Assembly (NCBI RefSeq): GCF_019599295.1
Contig: NZ_JAIEWN010000053.1
Span: forward strand, 1 to 37,277
Direction of reading: 5' to 3'
Origin: Oscillochloris sp. ZM17-4
Lineage (GTDB): Bacteria; Chloroflexota; Chloroflexia; Chloroflexales; Chloroflexaceae
DNA: 37,277 nucleotides
The notes under the pieces are model-generated. The model did not search any database and was not told the origin of the DNA. It saw only the letters and a list, made by a program, of their open reading frames with translations. Shown here one piece after another: positions 22,613-30,933 of this stretch; within the stretch, counting starts at the first letter, position 1; each line of letters starts with the position of its first letter. Both the position numbers and the translations under genes were made by a program.

Positions 22613-22689
22613 TAGGATACAGGGGGAGGGGATTGAGTGCAGTGAGGCGGTATGCCAAGCTGTCCCCATCCACTGTCCCCTGTATCCTA
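22613..22689 (-). repeat. Inverted repeat in the 3' region of csmA
   Basis: TAGGATACAGGGG (22613-22625) pairs perfectly with CCCCTGTATCCTA (22677-22689), with a 51-base interior that itself holds repeats of CTGTCCCC. It begins eight bases after the csmA stop, where a strong stem could protect the csmA message and limit read-through. Confidence 0.6.
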
Positions 22690-22697
22690 CGGCCCAA

Positions 22698-22943
22698 CTA
22701 GCGATTGAAGCGCGAGCGGATGCGCTTCGGGCGGAAGCTGCTCACGGCGGGCGTGCTGTAGGCACCCTCACCGCTGCCGCTGCGAGCGATGCCAGGGTAG
22801 GCATTGCGGTTGATGGTCTCTACCGCCGCCGACGTCGCCTGCAGCGCGTTGGAGACCCACTGCCAGTGTCCCTGGAACATGATGTCGCCGATCTGCGCCA
22901 CCTGCCCTGCGGACTCCGAGAACCAGCCTCGTGTCACGGCCAT
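22698..22943 (-). CDS. csmA: Chlorosome baseplate protein CsmA (precursor)
   Basis: CsmA forms the paracrystalline baseplate that binds bacteriochlorophyll a and passes energy from the chlorosome to the membrane. The 81-residue protein has the diagnostic block RGWFSESAGQVAQIG followed by FQGHWQWVSNALQA and INRNAYPG. H26 in GHWQW is the expected BChl a ligand. Residues beyond about 51 (GIARSGSGEG to the Arg-rich end) correspond to the C-terminal extension that is removed in Chloroflexus. AAGGAGGTG six bases before the ATG is a near-perfect ribosome site, as expected for an abundant protein. The 68-base gap after the ArsA gene has a short GC hairpin (22987-23001) and a TATAAC on the minus strand (22976-22981), so an extra promoter is possible. 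Confidence 0.97.
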   Translation of the reverse strand: MAVTRGWFSESAGQVAQIGDIMFQGHWQWVSNALQATSAAVETINRNAYPGIARSGSGEGAYSTPAVSSFRPKRIRSRFNR

Positions 22944-23011
22944 CTAACACCTCCTTAAGTAACCAGGACTCTCACGTTATAGGCCACGGGGCGGTGCCCC
23001 GGTAACCCCGA

Positions 23012-24211
23012 TTATTGTGCGACCCCCACGGCCGCGCTGAAGGGCACGATCAGCCAGTCGTCTTCCATCTCGGCCTGGCCTGCCTCAAGCCCGGCCAGGC
23101 TGACCGGCAGCGTAAGGATGCGCCGGAAGTCGCCGATCTGTACCACGAGCTCATCGCCGTTCTGAAACAGGTCGAGCTGGCTAACATTGGCGAAGGGCAG
23201 CCGGATCTTCACCTGGTAGTTCCCGTCGGACACCTTGGAGATGTCTAGCGGCGCCTCTTTGTAGACAAGCGCCGTCGGGTCGGTGTCGCCATAGATATTG
23301 AGGCCCATCACGCGCAGCTTCTCCAGGCCCACCACCTCTTCGGCGTAGTAGGGCACGTGGTAGATAGGCAGCGGGTTAAACGAGTGCTGCACTTCCTGGA
23401 GGTAGCGCTGCTGCACATCCTTCCAGTGATTGAGGTAGCCGCTGTCCTGGTCGACCGGCAGAATCTTATTGACCACGACCGTATCGACCGTCATCCCGTA
23501 CATCGAGAGGTAGGTGAAGGCGCGCTGGCTCTCTTTGATCACCATCTTCTCGGGGTTCATCACCAACCGCACTGAAGTCTCCAACGGGTTGGTCAGCGTC
23601 TGGGTGACGCCAACCATCTGCTCGAACATATTGTCGACAGCCTCGTAGACCTCGGTCGGGGCGATCATCTTGCCGAGCATGGGGTTGATCTTGCTCATGG
23701 GCCGCAGCAGCGGCTTGATCACAAACTTCTCGGCGCCGCGGAGCATGCCCATGGCCCACTTGAAGGTCTCGGGCGCCGAGAGGAGGCGCAGGGTCTCGCC
23801 GGTGGGGGCGCAGTCGATCACCAGCAGGTCGTAGTCGCCCGCTTCCTTATGCTTCGTGATGCGGATGAGCGGGAATGCCTCCTCCATACCGGGGAGGACG
23901 CTCATCTCATCGGCCAGGATTCCCTGCACGCCCTGCTCGGCCATCAGCTGCGAGAAGTGCTCTCGCACAATGCCCCAGTTCGACTCGATGTCGTGGTAGA
24001 TGCTCACCTCAAGGGCGTCAAGGGTCGGGGTGATATGTACCGGCTCGGGCCCGAGCGGCCCTTCGAGATCGAGCGAGTCTGCCAGGCTGTGCGCCGGGTC
24101 GGTGCTCATGATGAGCGTGCGCAAACCCATGTCTGCGGCTCGAAGCGCGGTCGCCGCTGCGACGCTGGTCTTCCCCACGCCGCCCTTACCCGTAAAGATG
24201 AGAGTACGCAT
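23012..24211 (-). CDS. ArsA/Get3-family ATPase with C-terminal HSP20-like domain (first copy)
   Basis: This 399-residue ATPase is the first gene of the chlorosome block. The Walker A is TGKGGVGKTS (7-16), switch I is STDPAHSLADSL and switch II is in IDCAPTGETLRLL. RLVMNPEKMVI and VNKILPVDQ follow, with a C-terminal alpha-crystallin-like domain from about 305 (IRLPFANVSQLDLF to WLIVPF). A central Met-rich helical part (about 155-200, with WAMGMLRG, MSKINPMLGKM and MFEQM) resembles the client-binding region of Get3-type proteins. csmA follows after 68 bases. Its place ahead of the baseplate gene suggests a role in delivering or folding chlorosome proteins; that is inference. The start is set by AAAGGG just upstream of the ATG. 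Confidence 0.93.
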   Translation of the reverse strand: MRTLIFTGKGGVGKTSVAAATALRAADMGLRTLIMSTDPAHSLADSLDLEGPLGPEPVHITPTLDALEVSIYHDIESNWGIVREHFSQLMAEQGVQGILADEMSVLPGMEEAFPLIRITKHKEAGDYDLLVIDCAPTGETLRLLSAPETFKWAMGMLRGAEKFVIKPLLRPMSKINPMLGKMIAPTEVYEAVDNMFEQMVGVTQTLTNPLETSVRLVMNPEKMVIKESQRAFTYLSMYGMTVDTVVVNKILPVDQDSGYLNHWKDVQQRYLQEVQHSFNPLPIYHVPYYAEEVVGLEKLRVMGLNIYGDTDPTALVYKEAPLDISKVSDGNYQVKIRLPFANVSQLDLFQNGDELVVQIGDFRRILTLPVSLAGLEAGQAEMEDDWLIVPFSAAVGVAQ

Positions 24212-24332
24212 GTAACCCTTTCCTGGTTCGATGCACAAACTAAGGCCAAGCGAGCGGGTAACCTAAACCGACTGCGCTGCGGCGTCTCGGCCGCGTGAAG
24301 AGAGCTTTTTGACAGACGGTCGACTCTTTTTG

Positions 24333-24360
24333 CTTAAATGCCAAAAGCGACTCGTGTCAA
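24333..24360 (-). promoter_or_regulatory. Candidate promoter of the chlorosome operon
   Basis: On the minus strand a perfect TTGACA (24355-24360), a 16-base spacer and TTTAAG (24333-24338) lie about 120 bases upstream of the first ArsA gene. The -10 is imperfect (two mismatches), so strength is uncertain, but nothing better lies between it and the start. Confidence 0.45.
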
Positions 24361-24644
24361 AATGATTGTAGCTGCTCCCTGGCTGTGATGCAATAGTACC
24401 ACGATTGTGGGGCAGTGTCAACCAAAATTGCTCATATGAACGGGCTATGGCTAAGGCTGATTGCGCCGCTCTAATGCGTCGAATCTGCTCAGAAGCTGTG
24501 CATGGCGCAGTGCGTAATGTGTCGGCCCATGACATTATTTCCCGCATTCCGCGTCGATCATTCCCCCTCAGATCGCCGCAGGACCACGCGGGAGTAGGTG
24601 GCTGACGTTGTATGATTTGTAAGGGCTGCCCCCTCGCGCCATCG

Positions 24645-24653
24645 TGCTACAAT
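24645..24653 (+). promoter_or_regulatory. Extended -10 promoter of the truncated haemoglobin gene
   Basis: TGCTACAAT fits an extended -10 (TGn plus TACAAT at 24648-24653), 47 bases before the ATG at 24701. The same nine bases precede coaBC at 35931. No good -35 is seen. Confidence 0.5.
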
Positions 24654-24700
24654 GCCCGTGCAGAGCGCAGCCGGTCTATGAAGTGGATTATATCAATTCT

Positions 24701-25078
24701 ATGACACGTGAGATCAGCGTCTACGAGCATGTCGGTGGCGCGGAGACATTTCGTCGCCTGGTGGATTACTTCTACGCCCAGGTCGAGCGCGATCCGCTGC
24801 TGCGCCCGCTCTTCCCAGACGACCTTGGCCCGGGCAAAGAGTACCAGTACCTCTTCCTGATGCAGTACTTTGGTGGCCCAGGAGAGTACGGCCAGATCCG
24901 CGGGCACCCCCGCCTGCGGATGCGCCACGCCCCCTTTGTGATCGGGCAGGCGGCGCGCGATGCCTGGCTGGGCCATATGCTCGCCGCCGTCGATGCGGTC
25001 GGGATCACGGAGCCCGCCCGGTCGATGATGCGCAGCTACTTTGAGAGCGCGGCCACAGCGATGATGAACGCACGATGA
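24701..25078 (+). CDS. Group II truncated haemoglobin (trHbO-like)
   Basis: The 125-residue globin has the 2-on-2 fold landmarks: Tyr24 at the B10 position (DYFYAQV), the FP(D) turn after helix B/C, the proximal His76 in LRMRHAPF and W89 at G8 (DAWLGHM), which marks group II. These proteins bind O2 or NO in the cytoplasm and are common in Chloroflexota. The ATG at 24701 begins the globin fold; the upstream in-frame ATG at 24644 overlaps the promoter. It is a single gene ending in a hairpin that overlaps its stop codon. Confidence 0.93.
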   Translation: MTREISVYEHVGGAETFRRLVDYFYAQVERDPLLRPLFPDDLGPGKEYQYLFLMQYFGGPGEYGQIRGHPRLRMRHAPFVIGQAARDAWLGHMLAAVDAVGITEPARSMMRSYFESAATAMMNAR

Positions 25079-25105
25079 CGGGCGCGGGGATCCCCGCGCC
25101 CGTCA
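25076..25105 (+). terminator. Perfect palindrome overlapping the haemoglobin stop codon
   Basis: A 15-bp perfect inverted repeat (25076-25090 with 25091-25105) starts with the TGA stop codon itself. It is followed by TTGCTGC, with no T-run. It probably ends or protects the haemoglobin transcript. Confidence 0.5.
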
Positions 25106-25201
25106 TTGCTGCAACCACTTGGACGTCTCCTACGTCTGACGATGTAGATACGGGCACCGCACGCTGTGCCCACGCATTGGTCAGATACCTGGAGGCCGCC
25201 T

Positions 25202-26590
25202 ATGCGCCGCTTATCCCTCCTGCTCTTCTCACTGCTGCTCGTCCTTCTCCTGGGGCTGGCCTTCCTGCTGCCGGCGAGCCGCTCCGCCCAGGCGATCCCC
25301 GGCGGGCAGGTGCGCGTCACCCAGGTCGATACGAGCGCCTACCCGCAGGTGTCGATCTTCACCTCGGTGGGCGACCCGGCCGGCGGCCCGCGCGCCAACC
25401 TCGCGCGCGCCGACTTCCAGATCATGGAGGATGGGACTCCGGTCGATCTGATCGGTTTCGTCGGCGCGGGCGGCAGCGCGATCAGCACCGCGCTGGTGGT
25501 CGACCGCTCGGGCAGCATGGAGGACGCCGGGAAGATCGAGGGCGCCCGCGCGGCGGCCGAGGCCTTTGTGCAACTGCTGCGCCCCGGCGACCGGGCCGCG
25601 TTGATCAGCTTCAATGACGAGGTGCAGACGGTCGAGCCATTCACCGACGACCAGGGTGAGCTGCAGCGCTCGATAGAGCGCCTGCGCCCCGATAACGGCA
25701 CGGCGCTCTACGACGCGATCGTCGCGGGGGTGGATCTGCTGCGCGACCAGCCGGGCCGGCGGGCGCTGCTGGTGCTCACCGATGGCCAGGACTGTCGCGA
25801 GTCGAACGCATGCCCGGTCGAGGCGGGCAGCGCGCACAGCCTGCGCGAGGCGATCGACTACGCCACGGCCGCCGGCCAGGCGGTGTATGTGGTCGGCCTG
25901 GGCGAGCGCAGCGGCGGCAGCGACACGGGGGTTGATGAGGGCGTGCTGCGCCAGATCGCCACGGGCACGGACGGCGCCTACTCCTATAGCCCCGACGCGG
26001 CCGCCCTGGCGGATCTCTACACCGCGCTCGCCGGCGACCTGCAGGGCGAGTACCAGCTCACCTACCTGAGCCCGCGGCCCTTCTACGACGGGACGCGGCG
26101 TGATATCCAGGTGACGGTGGCGGGCTTCAGCGCGGGTGCCGGCTACACCGAGCGCCACCTGATCAATGTCACATCGAGCCCGCTGGTGGGCGCGGCCCTG
26201 CTGGCCCCGCTGCTCGGGCTGCTGCTGCTGCCGGGGCTACTGGCCGCGCGGCGGCGCACCCAGCCCTCGGGCGGTGCCGATCACGTATCCTCGCCCGCGC
26301 TGGCCGACGGCCCGCCGGCGATCGCGGCGGCCCCCGAGCCCGCCGCGCAGCCCGCAGCGGCGGGCCGCCGCTGCGTGAGCTGCGACGCGCCGCTGCGCCC
26401 GGGGGCGCGCTTCTGCGGAGGCTGCGGGGCGACCCAGCCGGCGGAGGCCTCGGCGACACCCGGCAGGCGCACCTTCTGCGATATGTGCGGCCGGCCGCTG
26501 CTCCCCGGCGCGACGTTCTGTAGCGCGTGCGGTGAGGGAACACGAAGGACGCGAAGTGGGGCGGAGGACGCGAACGCGAAATCGAAATGA
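25202..26590 (+). CDS. Membrane-anchored VWA-domain protein with cytoplasmic double zinc ribbon
   Basis: The 462-residue protein has a signal sequence (1-30, RRLSLLLFSLLLVLLLGL), a von Willebrand A domain (about 94-280) with a full MIDAS (D101, S103 and S105 in DRSGSM; T167; D194 in LTDGQD), a membrane helix (327-349) and a cytoplasmic tail carrying two four-cysteine zinc ribbons (C391/C394/C405/C408 and C426/C429/C440/C443). The VWA domain outside the membrane probably binds a protein partner through a metal ion. GGAGG lies seven bases before the ATG. Its stop overlaps the start of the FHA protein gene (ATGA), so the two are made together and may form one signalling complex. The last 20 codons are Arg/Lys-rich and look like low-complexity sequence. 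Confidence 0.86.
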   Translation: MRRLSLLLFSLLLVLLLGLAFLLPASRSAQAIPGGQVRVTQVDTSAYPQVSIFTSVGDPAGGPRANLARADFQIMEDGTPVDLIGFVGAGGSAISTALVVDRSGSMEDAGKIEGARAAAEAFVQLLRPGDRAALISFNDEVQTVEPFTDDQGELQRSIERLRPDNGTALYDAIVAGVDLLRDQPGRRALLVLTDGQDCRESNACPVEAGSAHSLREAIDYATAAGQAVYVVGLGERSGGSDTGVDEGVLRQIATGTDGAYSYSPDAAALADLYTALAGDLQGEYQLTYLSPRPFYDGTRRDIQVTVAGFSAGAGYTERHLINVTSSPLVGAALLAPLLGLLLLPGLLAARRRTQPSGGADHVSSPALADGPPAIAAAPEPAAQPAAAGRRCVSCDAPLRPGARFCGGCGATQPAEASATPGRRTFCDMCGRPLLPGATFCSACGEGTRRTRSGAEDANAKSK

Positions 26591-27474
26591 GCATAGTGAG
26601 GGCGGCGATGAGCAAGCGGCTGCAGATATATTACTCGGCGGTGTTCGGTGCCCTGGGCGGGCTGGCGGGCTGGTGGGTGATCGGGAGCTTCGCCACGCAG
26701 ACCTGGGGTATCTGGCCGGCGGCGATGTTTGTGGGCGCGGGGCTGGGCCTCTGCATTGGTGCGCTGGTGGCCGCTGCCGATGGCGCGATGGTGAAGGGTA
26801 AGCCGCTGCGGGCCGTGCGCGATGGCATCCTGGGCGGTCTGGCCGGCGGGGTCGCCGGGGCGCTTGGCATGCTGCTGGCCCAGGGTGTCTTTCTGGCGCT
26901 GCTGGGCGGCTTGGCCGGCCGGGCGCTGAGCTGGATGCTGCTGGGCCTGCTGATCGGCCTTGGCGACCTGCTGGTGAGCCGGCGGCCGCAGCGGGCTGTC
27001 TATGCCGCCCTGGGCGGGCTCGCCGGTGGTCTGGCGGGCGGCCTGCTGTATGAGGGTCTGACCCAGCTGTTTCTTGCGCAGGCCGGCGTGGCCCAGGTGG
27101 CCCTGAGCGGGCTTGGTCTGGTGATCATTGGGGCCTGTATTGGTGGGCTGATCCCGCTCGCGCGCCAGGTGTTCGCCCGTGGTGAGCTGCGGGTGATCGG
27201 CGGCGAGCAGCTTGGCTTGGTGCGCGAGGTGACGGATAGCGCGACGATCGGTCGCTATGATGGGAATGATCTGTATCTGCCCGATGCCGGGGTCGCATGG
27301 CGCCACGCGGTGGTGCGCCGGGCCGACGTCGGCTTTGAGCTGGCGGTGCTGCCGAATGCCGATGGTATGGCTCAGGTCGGTGGCCTTGCGGTGGAGCCTG
27401 GCTCGGCTAGGCCGCTCCAGAGCGGCGACCGGATCCGGATCGGCGGCGCGGAGCTGGAGTTTGTTGGGCGGTAG
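26587..27474 (+). CDS. Polytopic membrane protein with C-terminal FHA domain
   Basis: The 295-residue protein has about six Gly-rich membrane helices (20-200; repeats of GGLAGG and GALGG suggest glycine-zipper packing) and then a cytoplasmic FHA domain (about 208-293: SATIGRYDGNDLYLPD, then WRHAVVR, and a PLQSGDRIRIGG strand). FHA domains bind phosphothreonine. The usual SRxHA motif reads AWRHA, so the Ser is replaced but the Arg and His are kept. The start overlaps the stop of the VWA gene; MSKRLQ at 26608, with GAGGG upstream, is an alternative start. The pair suggests a phospho-dependent link between an outside VWA sensor and a cytoplasmic kinase target; no kinase gene is in the window. 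Confidence 0.84.
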   Translation: MSIVRAAMSKRLQIYYSAVFGALGGLAGWWVIGSFATQTWGIWPAAMFVGAGLGLCIGALVAAADGAMVKGKPLRAVRDGILGGLAGGVAGALGMLLAQGVFLALLGGLAGRALSWMLLGLLIGLGDLLVSRRPQRAVYAALGGLAGGLAGGLLYEGLTQLFLAQAGVAQVALSGLGLVIIGACIGGLIPLARQVFARGELRVIGGEQLGLVREVTDSATIGRYDGNDLYLPDAGVAWRHAVVRRADVGFELAVLPNADGMAQVGGLAVEPGSARPLQSGDRIRIGGAELEFVGR

Positions 27475-27534
27475 GGGTGGGCTGTGGCCTGTCTTTGCCG
27501 CTCTGTTAGATATCATTCATAGATCCAAGAGGTT

Positions 27535-27576
27535 GCGCCCGGCGAGTGTCGCATGATTGCGGCGCTCGCCGGGCGC
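27535..27576 (+). terminator. Hairpin downstream of the FHA gene
   Basis: A 12-bp GC-rich stem (27535-27546 with 27565-27576) has an 18-base loop and lies 60 bases after the FHA stop. No T-run follows. It overlaps the candidate promoter at 27557-27586. Confidence 0.45.
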
Positions 27577-27586
27577 GTGGTATAAT
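27557..27586 (+). promoter_or_regulatory. Candidate promoter of the small membrane protein/ctaAB unit
   Basis: A perfect TATAAT at 27581-27586 has TTGCGG at 27557-27562 with an 18-base spacer. It lies 96 bases before the GTG at 27683. Confidence 0.5.
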
Positions 27587-27682
27587 TCTCCTAAGCGCGA
27601 TACTTGTGAATAAAGACACGAATTAGTGCCGCCAGGGCACTGTTCACCGCAGCGCCGTCCGTGGCGACTGGAGACTCCCACT

Positions 27683-27895
27683 GTGCTTTCCTGGACGCTT
27701 GTGGTGATCGCCGCCATTGTTATTGCAGTCGGCCAGGCGCTGCTCTTCCGCTCGGCGTGGCGCTTCCGAAAGACTCTTGCCGATCTCCCCCCCGGCATCC
27801 CGCGCAGCGACCCGCGCGGCGATATCGCCTGGACTCTGGTAACTGCCCTGGGCACGGTTGTCTTTCTCGTCTTTGTGGTTCAGTCGCTGCTATAA
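27683..27895 (+). CDS. Small two-helix membrane protein next to haem A synthesis gene
   Basis: The 70-residue protein has an N-terminal helix (about 2-22, LSWTLVVIAAIVIAVGQALL), a short charged loop with RSAWRFRKTLADLPPG and a second helix (about 49-70, IAWTLVTALGTVVFLVFVVQ). The loop-and-helix pattern recalls the N-terminal anchor of cytochrome oxidase subunit II, but no copper motif follows. The GTG start has GGAG nine bases upstream; an ATG at 27626 in the same frame has no ribosome site. With the haem O/A synthase gene 53 bases downstream it may help oxidase assembly. Unassigned. Confidence 0.6.
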   Translation: MLSWTLVVIAAIVIAVGQALLFRSAWRFRKTLADLPPGIPRSDPRGDIAWTLVTALGTVVFLVFVVQSLL

Positions 27896-27948
27896 GGTTG
27901 GGCCGGGCGTGGCTGTGTTGCTCCCGGCGCTCCTCAGCTTCTCTACTT

Positions 27949-29712
<1,764 letters not shown>

Positions 29713-29721
29713 ATTGGTGTA

Positions 29722-29754
29722 CAGAAATATGCCAGCGAAGCTGGCATATTTCTG
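29722..29754 (+). terminator. Hairpin downstream of ctaB
   Basis: A perfect 15-bp stem (29722-29736 with 29740-29754) with a three-base loop lies nine bases after the stop. Its GCCAGC/GCTGGC core matches the hairpin at 6561-6591. No T-run follows. Confidence 0.5.
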
Positions 29755-29823
29755 CATAGCAGTGCGGTCTCTTAGGCTATAGCTAACTTTCGATAGTAAA
29801 TACTAGCAATTCTATCTGGGATC

Positions 29824-29832
29824 TGCTATACT
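29824..29832 (+). promoter_or_regulatory. Extended -10 promoter of the HesB/IscA gene
   Basis: TGCTATACT (TATACT at 29827-29832) is an extended -10 followed by TCCAACT. Nearly the same sequence precedes the HD-GYP regulator at 30824. No convincing -35. Confidence 0.5.
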
Positions 29833-29893
29833 TCCAACTGTACCCGACCCGGCCTTTGCTGGCCGTACCCATTCTGCTGAGGAGGATTGTGTT

Positions 29894-30334
29894 ATGGCGA
29901 CGATCGAGCAGGATCTGATTGGTCTGCAGACGGCTATGCCCCAGCCAAGCATTCTGGTGAGCGAGTCGGCCTCAGAGCGGCTGCTCGCGATGATGCGCGA
30001 GAAGGATCTGGATGGCTACGCGCTCCGCGTCTTCGTCTCGGGCGGCGGCTGCTCTGGCCTGCAGTACGGGATGACCTTTGACGATGAGATGCGCGAGGGC
30101 GACAATGAGTTCTTCTCGGGCGCGCTGCGCGTGGTGGTCGACCCGATCAGCTCTGGCTACCTGACAGGCGCCTCGATCGACTTCGTCGATAGCCTGATGG
30201 GTGGCGGCTTTAAGATCGACAACCCGAACGCGGTCTCCAGCTGCGGCTGCGGCCACTCGTTCCGCACTGCGAGCGACGGCGATGATGAGGGGGCACCCGC
30301 TGGCGGCGGCTGCGGCACCTGCGGCGCCTCATGA
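29894..30334 (+). CDS. HesB/IscA-family iron-sulfur insertion protein
   Basis: The 146-residue A-type carrier delivers Fe-S clusters to target enzymes. The three cluster cysteines are in place: C53 in GGGCSGLQYG and C117/C119 in SSCGCGHSF. GVxxGGG-type strand order and length (core about 20-125) are normal for IscA/ErpA/SufA. After the core a Gly-rich tail adds a second pair, C140 and C143 (GGCGTCGAS), which ordinary family members lack. GAGGA precedes the ATG. It has its own extended -10 promoter and a strong terminator, so it is a single-gene unit. Confidence 0.93.
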   Translation: MATIEQDLIGLQTAMPQPSILVSESASERLLAMMREKDLDGYALRVFVSGGGCSGLQYGMTFDDEMREGDNEFFSGALRVVVDPISSGYLTGASIDFVDSLMGGGFKIDNPNAVSSCGCGHSFRTASDGDDEGAPAGGGCGTCGAS

Positions 30335-30346
30335 CGTAGGGCTTTG

Positions 30347-30382
30347 CTGGGAGGGGCAGCCATGCCCCTCCCAGTTTTTTTT
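30347..30382 (+). terminator. Intrinsic terminator of the HesB/IscA gene
   Basis: A 12-bp GC-rich stem (30347-30358 with 30363-30374) with a four-base loop is followed directly by eight T residues (30375-30382). This is the only textbook intrinsic terminator in the window. Confidence 0.9.
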
Positions 30383-30387
30383 ATACC

Positions 30388-30735
30388 ATGAATCCTGAGC
30401 TGCATGCGGCCTACATGGAGGGCATCCGCCTCTTCAATCAGGGCCACTACTGGCACGCCCACGAGCAGTGGGAGCGCTGCTGGCTCCAGTCCGAGGGCCT
30501 TGACGCCGCCTTCTACAAGGCGATCATCCAAGCCGCCGCTGCGCTGGTAAAGTGGCAGCGCGGTCATGTCGTCGGCCTCGCCCGCAACTGGGCGAAGAGC
30601 TGCGCGCGCCTCGATATGCTCCCCCCCATCTACCGTGGCCTTGATCTTGCACGTATGCGTATGCAGATCACGCGTATCGCCGCCGGACAAGCTGACTCCC
30701 CCCCTCAGCTCGTTGTCTGGGTGCCCCCGAGCTAA
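30388..30735 (+). CDS. DUF309 domain protein
   Basis: The 115-residue all-helical protein carries the DUF309 signature: FNQGHYWHAHEQWERCW, then FYKAIIQAAAALVKWQRG. The family is of unknown biochemical role; the conserved His/Glu (YWHAHEQWE) could bind a metal. The ATG at 30388 lies only five bases after the T-run of the terminator and has no ribosome site, so either it is translated from a nearly leaderless message or read-through feeds it. The family match begins right at this ATG, so the start is probably correct. Confidence 0.85.
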   Translation: MNPELHAAYMEGIRLFNQGHYWHAHEQWERCWLQSEGLDAAFYKAIIQAAAALVKWQRGHVVGLARNWAKSCARLDMLPPIYRGLDLARMRMQITRIAAGQADSPPQLVVWVPPS

Positions 30736-30823
30736 TAGGGTTCCTTCTGCGCTACTACAATTTTTAACGGGTGTCACGAATCTTCGTTTTTTAACCGAAA
30801 CGCTACCTTCCCTCCGTTTACTG

Positions 30824-30832
30824 TGCTATACT
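30824..30832 (+). promoter_or_regulatory. Extended -10 promoter of the HD-GYP regulator
   Basis: TGCTATACT (TATACT at 30827-30832), followed by TTCAACTC, lies 101 bases before the GTG at 30934. It is nearly identical to the element before the HesB/IscA gene. Confidence 0.5.
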
Positions 30833-30933
30833 TTCAACTCCTGCCGCCTCGCTGTGTGCGGCTTTGGGGCTTGGCCGAGCGACGGTTGCCTGCGTGGCGC
30901 GCCCGGGAACACCTCTAGGGAAAGGTTCCCACA

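Larger units (their letters stand above)
24212..24700. other. Intergenic region between divergent genes, no gene seen
   Basis: This roughly 490-base stretch separates the leftward chlorosome block from the rightward haemoglobin gene. I see no credible gene in it: the short open frames lack ribosome sites and family features. It is more AT-rich than its surroundings and holds the promoters for both directions (24333-24360 leftward, 24645-24653 rightward). The roughly 120-base leader between the leftward promoter and the ArsA start could carry regulation, but no clear structure was found. Confidence 0.6.

Noticed and set aside
17392-24211. Arsenic resistance operon, from the ArsA homologues
   Set aside because: No arsenite pump, regulator, reductase or chaperone gene is nearby, one copy is catalytically dead, and the neighbours are chlorosome genes.
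24263-24605. Small open frames on both strands of the csm/haemoglobin intergenic region
   Set aside because: No ribosome site, no family features and overlap with promoter elements on both strands.
25229-26158. A 309-residue open frame antisense to the VWA gene
   Set aside because: The VWA gene has a signal sequence, a full MIDAS and zinc ribbons; the antisense frame has none of these.
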